Positions 37,166 through 49,800 are shown, counted from the stretch's first letter. The stretch: DNA of 64,000 nt from Hyperoodon ampullatus (GCA_949752795.1 OX457061.1:34662425-34726424), one strand, 5' to 3'. The notes: generated by a model from the sequence alone, not told the origin. Program-made: numbers and translations.

Positions 37166-37799
37166 GGAGGAAGCCCAGCACCAGGGGACACCTCCACCAG
37201 CAGTTTTCTCCCAAGTGGCTCCTCCACAGCAAAACCCTATTAAAAGTCATGAAACAGGCCTCAACAAGGCCCAGCTGCCAAGAACCCTTTCCCTCCCCTC
37301 CTTTGACGGGGCTCCCTTCCAAGCCCAGTCTTCCCACATCAAATCACCAGTTTCCACCATCATCTCCAAGAGGAGGGCCGAGACTTGCCTCCTTACCCTT
37401 CAGCCCACATCCTGAGGAGGCCCAGCAGGGCCCTGGGGATGGAGCTGAGGAAGAGAAGGTCCCTGCCCTGGGGATGCTCACAAGGGGAGCCCGACCCCGA
37501 ACATGTACCCCTTTAATGGGGAAACGTTCTCAACCCCCCATATATTCATTCACCTGGACCTATATGGTAACTCTTAAGGAACTAAAGCCTTTCTTAGTCT
37601 TTGAAAATGTCTTTTAGTAGCAAATAATCACTGCAACAAGGGAATCTGCCTTATGATCGAAAAAATTTAAGATTAACTTTGTATAAAACAGAAAACATTA
37701 AAATTACAACACAAAAATTTTAAATTCCTGCATTATTTATAGACTAAAAACACTTTATTTGTGATACACACTTTATTTGTTATACACAGATCTATTCTG

Positions 37800-37945
37800 G
37801 AGTCCAGCTACTCAACATGTGGTCTCTGGCCACAGTCTCAACACCCCCTGGGGGGCCTGTTAAGGACGCAGAAGGCAGGGCCCACCCCCCAGGCCCCTCG
37901 AATCAGAATCTGCATGTTAGCACTAAAGTTTGGGAAGCCCTGGCT
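37800..37945. mobile_element. MER5A-like MITE fragment
   Basis: Diverged: acatgtggtctctggccaca, then cagaatctgcatgttagcac, then gtttgggaag. Confidence 0.5.
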
Positions 37946-38019
37946 TACAGCATGTCACCAGCAGGGTTAGGGGGAAAGCAAGGCCGGACGGAGCCAGGTG
38001 ACATGGGACCCGCAGAGAA

Positions 38020-38480
38020 GAGGTGATCTTAGTGCTTCTGCAGGGAACACTTTCTGGCAACAACATGAAGCAGGTATAAATGTTAGGGACCCACTGGGGA
38101 GAGAGGCAAATGGGAGAAGTGTGTGAACCCACCCAGTTTTAGTGGGGGGAAGGAGGGGCAGGTTGGAGGAGGGGCTGAGGTGTGATGGGAGGGATTTGTC
38201 CAGGGCAGCTGTAGGAGTGAAGGGAGACCCTGGGGTTTCTATGCGGGAAGACACGTCACTTACAGAGAGAACATTTTTAAGGAGGAAGGTGCAGAGCTCT
38301 GCTTTGGACATGCACATGCAGAAGAGGAACCTGGGGACACTGAGGGGGAGATGTTCAGATGTGATACACACAGAGATGACCAGGCTGGAGCAGACCTGTG
38401 GGCCCCTGAAGATGGGATAAGGTGTGCTCACCCAGGAAGGGGGTGAGCAGGACGAAAGAACAGAGGGAAAAGGAGCCAGA
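38020..38480. repeat. Ancient interspersed repeat, family uncertain
   Basis: Resembles a common degenerate mammalian repeat with a tttggacatg-like segment and many short direct GA-rich motifs. The assignment is weak. Confidence 0.3.
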
Positions 38481-38765
38481 GAGCAGAGGATGAGCCAAGG
38501 TGGGTGGGGAGGCAGGAGGGGAGCTGCATCACAGAAGCCCCAGCAGGAGGGCATCGGCACAAAGACCAAATGGTCTGAGTGACCAAATGCCACTGATCTT
38601 CACGAGTGAGCAGTTCCTGGCCATCACAGCAAGGGTAGTGCTGCTCAAGGGGCAGGGGGGGAAGCCTGGGGACGATGGGCTGGAGGATGCAGGCGATAGA
38701 TAAAGCTGAGGCTGCTAGATAAATAAATGCCTAAACATCTCACCTGAGGTTGCAAGCCCCCTTTA

Positions 38766-39290
38766 ATCAGAATTGTGTCCTTCGGTATACCCACGTTCAT
38801 AGAAGCACTACTTGCAATAGCCAAAAGGTGGAAGCAACCTAGGCGTCCATTGACAAATGACTGAATAACAAAATGTTGTATGTACGTTCAATGGAGCATT
38901 ACTCAGCCTTAAAAAGGAAGAAAATTCTGACACATGTGACAACATGGATGAACCTGGAGGACATTATGCTACGTGAAATAAGCCAGTCACAAAACGGCAA
39001 GTACTGCATGATTCCAGTTATATGAGGTACCTAGAGTAGACAAAATTATAGAGACAGAAAGTAGACGGTGGTTGCCAGGGATGGGGTGGGGGGGGTCGGG
39101 GAGGGAATGGGGAGTTAGTATTCAATGGGTAGAGTTTCAGTTTTGTAAGATGAAGAGAGTTCTGTGGATGCATGGTGGTGATGGTAGCACACAAATGTGA
39201 CTGTGCTTAATGCCACTGAACTGTATATACACTTAAAAATGGTTAAAATGGTACATTTTGTTATGTGTATTTTACCACAAATAAAAAAAA
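38766..39290 (+). mobile_element. L1 relic (ORF2 end to 3' UTR)
   Basis: gaagcactacttgcaatagc, then acatggatgaacctggagg, then actgaactgtatatacactt and an A-rich end. 5' truncated. Confidence 0.85.
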
Positions 39291-39303
39291 TATGTCTCTT
39301 TCT

Positions 39304-39652
39304 GGGACTTCCCTGGTGGCGCAGTGGTTAAGAATCCACCTGCCAATGCAGGGGACACGGGTTCGAACCCTGGTCTGGGAAGATCCCACATGCTGCAGAG
39401 CAACTAAGCCCTTGAGCCACAACTACTGAAGCCCACGTGCCCTAGAGCCCGCGCGCCACAACTACTGAGCACACATGCCACAACTACTGAAGCCCGCTTG
39501 CCTAGAGCCTGTGCTCCACAACAAGTGAAGCCACCACATGAGAAGCTCGCCCACTGCAACGAAGAGTAGCCCCCGCTCGCCGCAACTAGAGAAAGCCCGC
39601 GCCCAGTAGCAAAGACCCAATGAAGCCAAAAAAAAAAAACCCTTAAAAAAAA
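39304..39652 (+). mobile_element. CHR-type SINE, long class
   Basis: gacttccctggtggcgcagt head followed by repeated ccacaactactgaagccc units and the cgcaactagagaaagcccgc tail. Inserted just after the L1 tail at 39290. Confidence 0.93.
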
Positions 39653-40189
39653 ACTGTCTTTCAGCATAGGTATAGAAAACCTGAACTTCTGGAATTGAAT
39701 AGCATATCTATGTCAAGGGAGGTGAGAGCCAATCCTTTTCTGCGACTGTAAACTATTCCGCCAGCAGGCTTGGCAGTGAAAGGAAGGGAGTGATGGGGCA
39801 GTGACCTAATGGTAAGGCCGGGCTGGGAGAAGGCTTTTCTTTTTTTTTGGTGATGGGACGACAGTTTTCAACTGGAAGTGGAGAGGTAAGCCAGAGCCAG
39901 AGACACTCATTTCTCAAACTGGAAGAAAGGAAGAAAGAGAAAATGAAGGAGGGAGGGGGAAAGGTGAGGAAGCTCCCTCCAGACAGCCCTGAGCATCCCA
40001 GGGCCACAGATGGTGGGGTCATCTGGAGAGGGGAGGGCAACAGGTAGGAGACCCAGCAAGAGTGGAGAAGCTAGGCTGGCTGGCATGGGAGCAACAGGGG
40101 AGGACGGAGGGCTGGATGGGCAGCAAGGAGGGCCCAGCTGGCTGTAAAGCATGGAGCACACCATCTGGGACTATCACTCAGCCTGGGGC

Positions 40190-40540
40190 AGCGATCCTCA
40201 AAGGATGGTCCCTGGTCTCTGGACCAGCAGCATCACCGAGGAGCTTGTTAGAAATGCAAATTATGGGACTTCCCTGGCAGTCCAGTGGTTAAGACTCCGA
40301 GCTTCCACTGCAGGGGCCACAGGTTTGATCCCTGGTCGAGGAGCTAAAGTCCCGCATGCCACGTGGCCTAGCCAAAAAGTTAAAAAAAAAAAAAAAAAAG
40401 CTAAAAAAAAAAAGAAATGCAAATTCTGAGGCCTCACCTGAGTCTGATTCAGACCCACTGACTCAGAAACTCTGGGGATGGGGCATAGCAGCCTGTGTTT
40501 TAAAAGGCGATTCTGATGTGCTCAAGTTTGAGAAACACTA
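40190..40540. mobile_element. MER5A hAT MITE split by a SINE
   Basis: Left part cgatcctcaaaggatggtcc; right part cactgactcagaaactctgg and ctcaagtttgagaaacac. The target gaaatgcaaatt is duplicated around the inserted SINE. Confidence 0.8.
40263..40413 (+). mobile_element. Minimal tRNA-type SINE inside MER5A
   Basis: About 150 bp: gacttccctggcagtccagt head, B box ggtttgatccc, a short tail tagccaaaaag, then A-rich. It lacks the CHR middle. Perfect 12-bp TSD GAAATGCAAATT at 40251-40262 and 40414-40425. Confidence 0.92.
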
Positions 40541-40617
40541 GTACAGAATACAGAAACTCAATGGAAGGTATATATCATCTTCTTACATAAAAACGAAAAA
40601 AAGCAATCAGCCTAGCA

Positions 40618-40910
40618 GGGCTTCCCTGGTGGTGCAGTGGTTAAGTGTCCACCTGCCAATGCATGGGACACGGGTTTGAGCCCTGGTCCAGGAAAATCCC
40701 ACATGCTGCGGAACAACTAAGCCCGTGCACCATGCACTACTGAGCCTGTGCTCTAGAGCCCGCGAGCCACAGCTACTGAGCCCGCATGTCACAACTACTG
40801 AAGCCCGCATGCCTAGAGCCCGAGATCCACAACAAGAGAAGCCACCACAATGAGAAGCCTGAGCACAGCAACGAACACTCAATGCAGCCAAAAATAAATT
40901 AATTAAAAAA
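40618..40910 (+). mobile_element. CHR-type SINE, long class
   Basis: Perfect 13-bp TSD AATCAGCCTAGCA at 40605-40617 and 40911-40923. The ctactgagcccgcatgtcac middle units and aaaataaattaatt tail are present. Confidence 0.95.
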
Positions 40911-41099
40911 AATCAGCCTAGCAACTTCTACATAAAAGAGCAAGAAATGCACAACTATTAATACTTTGATGCCAATACAGCTTATTTCTACAGTTAGACA
41001 AATGCCAAAAGATGTTAACAAAATGATAGAAATATACAGTCTATTTAATAAACTTCCTTAGATGATATCTAGAAAACACACCCAAGATCTGGGGGCTGG

Positions 41100-41230
41100 A
41101 AACTGTATGATGCAGGTACCAGTCCCTGCTCTGTGACTACCTGTGTGCCCTTAGCATGCCTCAGTTTCCCCATCTGTAAACAGAGGGAGCTGGAAAAGGT
41201 TCTTCTGAGGTCCCTTCCAGTTCAGACACT
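41100..41230 (+). repeat. MIR fragment
   Basis: gcctcagtttccccatctgt is an exact MIR core match. Confidence 0.75.
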
Positions 41231-41509
41231 GTGTGACCCTCTCTGTCCTGTAAAAGGTGACCTCAAACTCAATCTTTTACATAGCTATGCCTGGGTGGGA
41301 TGGGGGAGAACATTTTTAACAAGTAAACATAATATCGCAGTTAACCAGAAACATTTCCAAAGTTCAGTAAGTGCTAGTATCTTGCATTCTAATAACTAGA
41401 TACTCTCACTAACTGGTTTTTCCCTTAAAGCCACCAATGCCTGGAGTTATAAAAACACTATACTGCACTGGACCATGTTCTTGAAGTCCCCAAGACTAGG
41501 ATGCCCCAG

Positions 41510-41950
41510 AAAATATCTATACCTTCACATTTTTATCCGTTCCAGAACACCACAATAAAGCAAATATCGCAATAAAGCAAATATCGCAATAAAGCGAGTC
41601 ACACAAATTTTTTGGTTTCCCAGTGCATATAAAAGTTATGTTTACACTATACTGTAGTTTATTAAGTGTATAACAGCATTATGTCTAAAAAACAATATAC
41701 ATACCTTAATTAAACATACTTTATTGCTAAAAAATGCTAACCATCATTTGAGCCTTCAGTGACTCATTATCTTTTGCCAGTAGTGTGTTTGAAATATTGC
41801 GAGAATTACCAAAAGGTGACACAGAGACCCGAAGTGAGCAAATGCTGTTGGAAAAATGGCACCGAAAGACCTGATTGATGCAGGGTTGCCACAAACCTTC
41901 AATGTAAAAAACACAGTATCTGCGAAGCCCAATACAATGAGGTATGCCTA
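41510..41950 (-). mobile_element. Internally deleted Tigger1 (mariner/pogo) copy
   Basis: Carries the Tigger1 right end (accttaattaaacatacttt, gcgagtcacacaaatttttt) joined to the left end (gaagtgagcaaatgctgttg, aaaacacagtatctgcgaag) without the transposase body. A 17-bp segment (AATAAAGCAAATATCGC) is tandemly duplicated at 41554-41587. Confidence 0.8.
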
Positions 41951-43156
41951 CACTTTTTAATCCAGGAAGGCAGAGTTCGTGTGTTTTGCTAGGCAGAAAA
42001 TGAGATAAGGAACTGGACTAATCAGACACCAGTGCCTGCCCCTGTGACCAAGTGTCAGGCATTCAATACTGCAACTCTAGGCTTCCTGATAAATGACCCT
42101 GTATTGGCCTTGTTACCAGACTCCCTCGATGCTGGTTTCCTGCCTGGTCTCTCTGCATCCAAGTCCTTCTCTGCACCTTCTAGTCATTCAGTGCCCATCC
42201 TCTTGTGCCTGGGTCCCCAATGCCAGCTGCTTCCGTGCCTCTGCCAAAGACCAGCGACTCGGTTCTGATCTCAGAACTAGGGCTGGAAGAGGAACCTGGG
42301 TGTCTGCGCACGAAAGACAGGGGGAAGTGTGAGCATGGCAGGGGCCGGGTGGGAAAGATAAGGTCTAGGGAAACTCTGGTCTCCAGCCATACCTCACTTA
42401 CACACCCTGGCTCTTAAATTCCATTAAAATTGGCTCCGTAGGAAGCACAGCTGGCTTGTTTTCCCCCCGGTGCATGTATCACAAACCCCATCCCCGCTCC
42501 TCCATCCAGCCTGGGTTTGGAAGTGATGTTCTAGGCTCTCTCAGTCCCCGTGGCAGGAAGGAACAGGTGAGGGGAGGGCTGAAACAAAGTGGATGTAGCA
42601 GGAGAAAGGCTGGGAGGGGCACACCAAGGGAGGTGCAACCACAGAGAGGACCAAAACCACTAACATGGGCCTGGCAGGCAATGCCAGGGAGATGAGTTTC
42701 GCTTTGTCCAGGCAGAAAATTCCTACTGCTAGAGGGTTTTCTAGGCTGATCCCCAGGCACTGATCTCCAACTTCAAAGTCACATTTGGGTAGAGTGACCA
42801 CATATCCTGATTTGTCCAGGATAGCCCCAGTTGAAGTTACTTAATTAGATGCAATTATTAACAGCCCCCCATTTATTCTCAAAATGTTCTGGTTTGGATT
42901 AGAAATTCTAGTTACCTTATTCTTGGGCCCCTAGGCCTGGGAAGTCAGAGTTGCATTTGGAGAAGGCCCTCAGTGTCAGGAGGGACGTGCAGGCTGAGTC
43001 TTGCCCCTCACCAAATGTTCTGTTCTCCTCTCTAGCGTCCCTGCCAAGCCATGGCCTGGCGTCCACTTGTATTCCTGCAGAGACAGCAGGCTCACTATCC
43101 CTGGAGGAAGCCTCTCTTTTGGGGGGAAAGCTGTGTTATTAAAAAAGAATATCAGG

Positions 43157-43370
43157 GGGTTTCCCTGGTGGCGCAGTGGTTGACAGTCCGCCTACTGATT
43201 CAGGGGACACGGGTTCGTGCCCTGGTCCGGGAGGATCCCACATGCCGCGGAGCGGCTGGGCCCGTGAGCCATGGCCACTGGGCCTGCGTGTCCAGAGCCT
43301 GTGCTCCGCAACGGGAGAGGCCACAGCAGTGAGAGGCCCGCGTACCGCAAAAAAAAAAAAAAAAAAAAAA
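43157..43370 (+). mobile_element. CHR-type SINE, short class
   Basis: Near-consensus copy ending cgcgtaccgc plus about 25 A. Perfect TSD AAAAAGAATATCAGG at 43142-43156 and 43371-43385. Confidence 0.96.
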
Positions 43371-43489
43371 AAAAAGAATATCAGGATAGATGAATGAACA
43401 AAGAAGATGTGGTGTATATATACAATGGAATATTACTCAGCCATAAAAAAGAAGAAAATCTTGCCATTTGTGGGAAGATGGATCTAGAG

Positions 43490-43846
43490 GAGGGGTCCCC
43501 AACCCCCGGGCTGCAGACCAGTACTGGGCTGCGGCCTGTTAGGAACCAGGCAGTGCAGAAGGAGGTGAGCGGCAGGTGAGCGAGGAAAGCTTCATCTGCC
43601 GCTCCCCACCACTCCCCATCGCTCCCCACTGCTCCCCACCACTCCCCACTGCTCCCCATCCCTCCCCACTGCTCCCCTTCGCTCCCCATCGCTCCCCATC
43701 CCTCCCCTTCGCTCCCCATCCCTCCCCTTTGCTCCCCATCCCTCCTCATCGCTCTCATTACCGCCTGAACCATTCCCACCGCCACCCACGGAAAAACTGT
43801 CTTCCATGAAACCCATCCCCAGTGCCAAAAAGGTTGGGGACCGCTG
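43490..43846. mobile_element. Non-autonomous hAT-type DNA transposon
   Basis: Terminal inverted repeats GAGGGGTCCCCAACC at the left and GGTTGGGGACCGCTG at the right, with an 8-bp TSD (atctagag at 43482-43489, aactagag at 43847-43854; one mismatch). 8-bp TSDs are diagnostic of hAT elements. The interior is largely replaced by a minisatellite. No transposase. The exact family name is not certain. Confidence 0.85.
43601..43755. repeat. 10-bp minisatellite inside the hAT element
   Basis: Exactly periodic GCTCCCCATC-like 10-mers, 15 full units plus a half, with substitutions but no indels. Open frames on both strands here are artefacts of the repeat. Confidence 0.97.
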
Positions 43847-44332
43847 AACTAGAGGGTATTATGCTAAGTGAGGTAAGCCAGACAGAGAAAGACAAATACT
43901 GTATGACTTCACTTACATGTGAAATCTAGAAAACAGAAGAACAAATGAAACAAAACAGAAATAGACTCATAGATACAGAGGACAAACAGATGGTTGCAGG
44001 GGGTGGGGGGATAGGTTGGGCAAACTAGGTGAAGGGATTAAGAAGTACAAACTTCCAGTTATAAAATACATAAGCCACAGGGATGTAATACACAGCTTAA
44101 GGGATATAGACCACACTACTGTAATAACTTTGTATGGGGACAGATGGTTACTAGACTTATCGTGGTGATCATTTCATAATGTAGGCAAATGTCGAATCAC
44201 TATGCTGTTCACCTGAAACTGACATAATACTGTATGTCAACTACACTTCCATTAAAAAATAAATGCATAAAAATAAAAGTAGCAAGATTCAAATCTATAT
44301 ACAGCAAGATGGCAACTAAGTAACAACATCCT

Positions 44333-44683
44333 GGGCTTCCCTGGTGGCACAGGGTTTAAGAATCTGCCTGCCAATGCAGGGGACACAGGTTCGAGGCCTG
44401 GGCTGGGAAGATCCCACATGCCGTGGAGCAACTAAGCCTGTGCACCACAACTACTGAGCCTGTGCTCTAGAGCCCGCGAGCCACAACTACTGAGCCCGCG
44501 CGCCACAACTACTGAAGCCCGCACGCCTAGAGCCCGTGCTCCCCAACAAGAGAAGCCACTGCAACGAGAAGCCTGCGCACGGCAACGGAGAGTAGCCCCC
44601 GCTCGCCGCAACTAGAGAAAGCCCATGCCCAGCAACAAAGACCCAACGCAGCCAAAAATAAATTAAAAACAACAAAAAACCCC
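44333..44683 (+). mobile_element. CHR-type SINE, long class
   Basis: Perfect TSD ACAACATCCT at 44323-44332 and 44684-44693. Three tandem ccacaactactga units in the middle and the long tail. Confidence 0.94.
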
Positions 44684-45149
44684 ACAACATCCTTCTGCTG
44701 AAAGGAGTGGGAGTGGGGGAGACTAGATAACCTGCTGACTTTTTTCATTCAGCAAATGTTAACTGAGTGCATTTGATGTTTCAGTGGCATTGAAGACACA
44801 TGGTGGGTTAAAACAGACTCAAGCTGAGGAGCATTCTACCAAATAACTGGCCTGTATTCTCCAAAAATGTCAAGGTCATAAAAGACAAAGAAAGCCTGAG
44901 GAACTGCTCTAATTTAAAGGAGACTGAAGAGACATAACCACATGCAACGCACGATCTGGGGTTTTCTTTGCTACAAAGGACACTACCAAGACAACTGGCA
45001 AAGCCTGTAGGTCTGCAGATTAGCTAACAGTACTGTATCAATACTGATTTCTTGTTTAAAAAGTGTTACCATAGTTATATAGGAGAATGTCATTGGTTTT
45101 AGGAAATACACTGAAGTATTTAGGGGGAAAGGAAGAGTCTATAAATGAT

Positions 45150-45320
45150 CCTCAAATGGTTTAGGAAAAAAATGTATACCCAGAGAGAAGAATAAAATAA
45201 ATGTGATAAAACGGTAACATTTGACAAATCTGGGTGAAGGGTATACGGGAGTTCTCTGTTCTATTCTTAGAACTTCTCTGTAAGTCTGAATTAGGTCAAA
45301 ATAAAAAGTTAAAAGAAAAA
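45150..45320 (+). mobile_element. Old L1 3' end
   Basis: aaatctgggtgaagggtata followed by gtcaaaataaaaagtt and an A tail. Confidence 0.7.
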
Positions 45321-45737
45321 AAAAGTCTCAAAGAAAGTGTGTGTGTGGTGTGCATGTGTGTTTAAAGGAAGAGACCCTGATTTCACAGAGCTCACAGTGT
45401 AGCTGGGGAGACAGGTACTAATACAAATAATTACACTAATTAAGCACAAAATTGCAACTGTGAAAAGTGCTGTAAAAGGAGAGAGACCTGGGGGCCAGAA
45501 TGTGAGCGTTTACAGCAGGCAGTTTTACCCACAGCAGGAAGGCGAGGGGAGGCATCTACAATCATGCAGCCAAGGCCCAAAGAATGAGGTAACTGGGGAG
45601 GAGGGGAGGAAGGTTCCAGGTTCTCACTGGCCCTGTGAGCAGAGAAAGCATGGGGACCAAAGCATGTACACCAGGGCCTGCAGGAGATGCCAACATGAGT
45701 TTTGTCTTTTATTCTAAAAGCAAAAGGAAGCAGTTTT

Positions 45738-45952
45738 TTTGTTTTTGTTTTTGTTTTTGCGGTACGCGGGCCTCTCACTGTTGTGGCCTCTCCCGTTGCG
45801 GAGCACAGGCTCCAGACGCGCAGGCTCAGCAGCCATGGCTCACAGGACCAGCCGCTCCGCGGCATGTGGGATCCTCCCGGACCAGGGCACGAACCCGTGT
45901 CCCCTGCATCAGCAGGTGGACTCTCAACCACTGCGCCACCAGGGCAGCCCAG
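45738..45952 (-). mobile_element. CHR-type SINE, short class
   Basis: Reverse copy starting with (GTTTTT)n and gcggtacgcg. TSD-like aaggaagcagtttt (45724-45737 and 45953-45966). Confidence 0.94.
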
Positions 45953-46659
45953 AAGGAAGCAGTTTTGAAAGACCCCCTTGGCTGCAGCAGAGAACAGGCT
46001 GGCATGTGGAGTCCTCCATGGTGGTGATGAGAGCTGCTTCCAGGAAGGACACCATGCATGATTTTTCCATTGCTCCCTGACACCTTAATTTTCTACCGCA
46101 GCCATGTATGAATTTGATGACCAGACCTGGGGAGGGAATGGGTGGGGAGCAAAGCGAGCAAGACCTGAGCTCAGGCTGTCATTATCTCCACTCCAGGCCC
46201 ACCAGTGGTTCGGGTCAAGGGACAGCTGACAGAGCTGGTTGCTGCCTCTCCCACCAAGACCCTCAGGTCTAGACCGAGGCTGACTCACCTGAGGGAAGTA
46301 GTGTGCAGGGACCAGGTCTTCACACTCCTCTCTCTAAGTCAGACCAGTGCCTTTCGTCAACACAGCATCCAGCTGGCCACGGCCCCTTTCTGGTCCTGGA
46401 CCCTGCCCCTTGGGACGTCCCTCTAGCCCTGTGAGCCGGGCCCTCAGCCCTGCCTTGGGAGCAGGGCATCACTCGCGATGGCCACTCTCAGCATCAAAGG
46501 CTAAACAAGGCGCTTGTCTGCGGGTCAGCAGCACAAACACAAAAGGAGGGGGACCGTTTTCTGTGCCAAGTTCTACCTGAGTGGGTTTTCGGTCATTAGC
46601 TCCTTTAATGGAAACAGGTTCTATTATTATCCTCATTTTACAGTCAAGTATTTGCCTGG

Positions 46660-46790
46660 GGACAGACTTGAGTTCAAACCTTGGCTGTCCTCGTAGAGCA
46701 GTATGCCCTTCCAGGAGTCATTTCATCTCTCTGAGCCTCAGTTTTCTCATCCCAACTGTAAACTGGGGCTGGTAAGTATTAGCAAGATTC
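46660..46790 (+). repeat. MIR fragment
   Basis: tctctgagcctcagttttct in context. Confidence 0.7.
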
Positions 46791-47669
46791 TGGGGCTAGA
46801 AGGTACTATTTATTCCATTTTGAGGCTCCAAGAGGCTCAGTACAGAAAATTCAAACTACACATTGCTTAACTATTTACTAAAAGCTTGTGTATCCTGACA
46901 GTAAATCACGGGACCTGAATTTTCCAGGACTATCCCAATTTCAAATGCTCTGTCCTAACTTTCCACATAAACCATCGAAATGTCTCAAAAATTCCACTCT
47001 CAGTATCCAAACAACACCTCCCAGGCCTCCTCTTGCACAAAGACGCAGCACAAACATTCTTTCTCAGACTACAGATCCCAGTCTTTGGTTCAAAAAATGT
47101 AGTCAGTGGAGCCCTGCTGGCCCCCTGAAGGAAACGGGGTCAGGGAGAAAAATCCGGGGCAGTCAGCACTCCATTACGACTCTCAGACTTGGCTGCTTCC
47201 TGGCACATCGATGTAAACCGCAGCCAGGAGAAGCTGTACCATGATGAGAGCATCATCCACAGAGGGACACAGACCGGGGACGTGAGCTCTGCCCGCCCCC
47301 TCCCCCCCACCTACCCAGTGGCCAGTACTCAGGGAAGCAGCACGGCCAGAGAGTTGCTACAAAGATTAAAAGAGTGATTAATATTTGGAAAGCACTCAGA
47401 ACATTGCCTGGAAGCTAGTAAGTGCCATATCAGTGTTTAATAACTAAAACCAGAGGTATCCCTGGCAGAAGGTGCTCATGCCTCAGAGACAGCACACAGG
47501 CATCGCTCCTGTGCAGGACAAACAAGGAGAATGGACACATACCCTGGGATGAGTGAGGCCAGGCCCCTGTACAGAGATGGGGGGTACCCTAACTATAGGA
47601 GGTGGGTCCTGCATTAGCCAAGATCAGGAGGCTGGGCCTGGGAAGAGTCACCATTCCTGAAATATAAGA

Positions 47670-48040
47670 GGTCTCTTCATGCCTCTGAGTCTTTGCATCT
47701 GCCATTCTGTCTGCCCCCTGAATACCATCTTCTTCTACCTTCAAGGCTGAATTCAAATGCCAACTACTCCCTGTGGTGGTCCCCGATGCCCGTCAGAATG
47801 AATGGCTCTCTCCACTGGGGTCTCTTGCATCTAGCTTTATCCTCTTTTTAAGCAGTTATCAGACAGATAGATAGACAGCACATGCATGCCCACATGCGTG
47901 TACACACTCACACAGAAATGTCACCATGTCACTGTCTTCCCAACTCCACCATGAATCCTTCCAAGATGGGTTCAGCTTTCATCTCTGTAACCCTAGGGCC
48001 TGACACATAGGATAGGCTCAGTAAAGGTCTGAATTTGCTG
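47670..48040 (+). mobile_element. L2 LINE 3' end, diverged
   Basis: gagtctttgcatctgccatt near the left and acataggataggctcagtaa near the right. Confidence 0.65.
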
Positions 48041-49169
48041 TTACATCTGTGCTCACAGCTGATCTTCCCCTGGGGGCAGAAGGCTATCACAGGTGCATCG
48101 TGCATAACCGGAAGCTATGGAGATGCAAGATCTCTGGGTCTCGGAACCCATGACCAGATCAGATTTCGGCCAGGGACCTACCAAGCACTCCCTTTTAGTT
48201 CCCCCTCAGACAGATGAAAGGAGATGCCTGTGAGATCACAGTCTGCAGTTGCCAGGACCCACACCTGGGCAGAGTGGACACTGACCTGGTCCGATCTTGT
48301 CTCTATTAGAGTTGGTCAGAAGAGCCCAGGCTTGGGAAGCTACACCAGCTGGCTGCCCCACACTCCCAGCCTGTCAACACCAGGGAATTGCCCTCGGCAT
48401 TCCAGCCCCTGCGAAGAGATGAAGAGGGTGGCCCTGCTTTCCAGGACCATTGTCTGAAGGAAGGAAGGTGAGCACTGGGATTACGGTCAACAGGCACTTA
48501 CCTAAGGAGAGAGGGAAGGACCACAAATCGCAGGTTCCCCCATCCCCCAACATGCCACAAACCCCGAGGTTGGTGGGGGGTGGGTAGGGTGCCTTGTCTT
48601 CCTGTTCCCTCCAATCCCCAAAGTCCTCTGGTAGATTATGTCCATCCTAGAAAATGGAATTCCCCATGTGCCTGGACCCGAAGTTCAGAAGGTCCCAGTT
48701 CGTCCCTCTAGCTCTTGGTCCCACACTACCTTTGCTAGCTGAGTTTCCTCAACTCTAAGAGGAGAGAGGGAGCACACTGAAATTAAACAATGCATGCAGA
48801 ACCTCCCAGATCACAGTCAACAATCAAGGAGCTGGTCTCAATCCCCTGAGACCATTTACCAGCTTGGAACCCCAACTTCTTTCAGAGATAAGATTAATCT
48901 CTGACCAGGTTCCTGACACTTGAATGGGAATGTTAAAAGCCACCAGAATACCTTCTCTATGATAAAATGTGGAAATGGAGGGCTCAAAAAAAGGATGGTG
49001 AAGCGGTTGGGATCCTGAATTGGACTCTGTGTTAACTTAGGTTCTTTCTCCCGCCCCAAGCTGTCCCTGACCTTGGCCTCCTGTGTGTCTGGCCTGGCCA
49101 AGACCTGCCCTCTCCTTGAGGAGAAGTTCCCCAGGCACCCCGGGTTCACTGGAGTCCAATGGCCCACTC

Positions 49170-49235
49170 TGCGTCCCCACCCAGCACTGCATCTGCCATG
49201 TAGAAGCAGTTCAATAAATGCTTGCTGAATGGAAT
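49170..49235 (+). mobile_element. L2 3' terminus
   Basis: agcagttcaataaatgcttg ctgaatg. Confidence 0.6.
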
Positions 49236-49624
49236 GCCTCAGCCTCCAGCCACTCTGAGATGCCTTCAGTAACCTGACCTTTTACATTCCAGCTAATGTC
49301 TAATTTGCATATACGAGTTGGTTTTAGGAGACAGCAAATCACCAGAGACAAGGCAGGATCAATACAGAGTATTAGGCACGTTTTATTCTACTCTAATTCT
49401 CTGCAAATTGGTATTCCATCAACTGTATGCAGGATTTATGGGAGCTTACTATAAGCTAGAATATTTAACTAGAATGACCTACTCTCTGTCAGATAATAGC
49501 TTACTGTTGTTAATTTTCAACTAGCCAGAAAGGTTTCCAGCTTCCAATCTACTTTACAACTTGATTTAATCATCAGGTACGCCATCTATTTGAAAGTCTC
49601 AATACAATAAAGAGCAGCCTGATG

Positions 49625-49800
49625 CAGAAGAAAAAGACCTGTCCGTGGAACCAGATGACATGAGTTATATCCCAGCTACACCACATACTGTGTAATTGAC
49701 TGCTCAAAGCCTCAGTTTCCTCACCTGTAAAATGGGACTAACACCAGCCTCACAGGGGAGTTGTAAAAATTAAATGAGTTGATGCACATGGATATACTCT
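49625..49800 (+). repeat. MIR SINE
   Basis: agcctcagtttcctcacctg taaaatggg is a near-perfect MIR core. Confidence 0.8.

Larger units (their letters stand above)
43386..44280 (+). mobile_element. L1 3' segment split by a hAT element
   Basis: acaatggaatattactcagc at the left, then after the insertion gtattatgctaagtgaggta through tactgtatgtcaactacact and an A-rich tail. Confidence 0.88.

Noticed and set aside
36828..37617. Several Pro/Ser/Leu- or Gly/Arg/Glu-rich open frames of 116-248 codons
   Set aside because: They are the 26-bp minisatellite read in different frames on both strands, with no stop codon in the unit.
43157..43230. tRNA gene suggested by A and B box sequences
   Set aside because: These are the tRNA-Glu-derived heads of SINEs, with poly-A tails and TSDs. 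None has a full tRNA fold or anticodon arm I would trust.
43381..43828. Repetitive open frames on both strands (GWGAMGSEGEQ-like and SPLLPIAPH-like)
   Set aside because: Products of the 10-bp minisatellite inside the hAT element.
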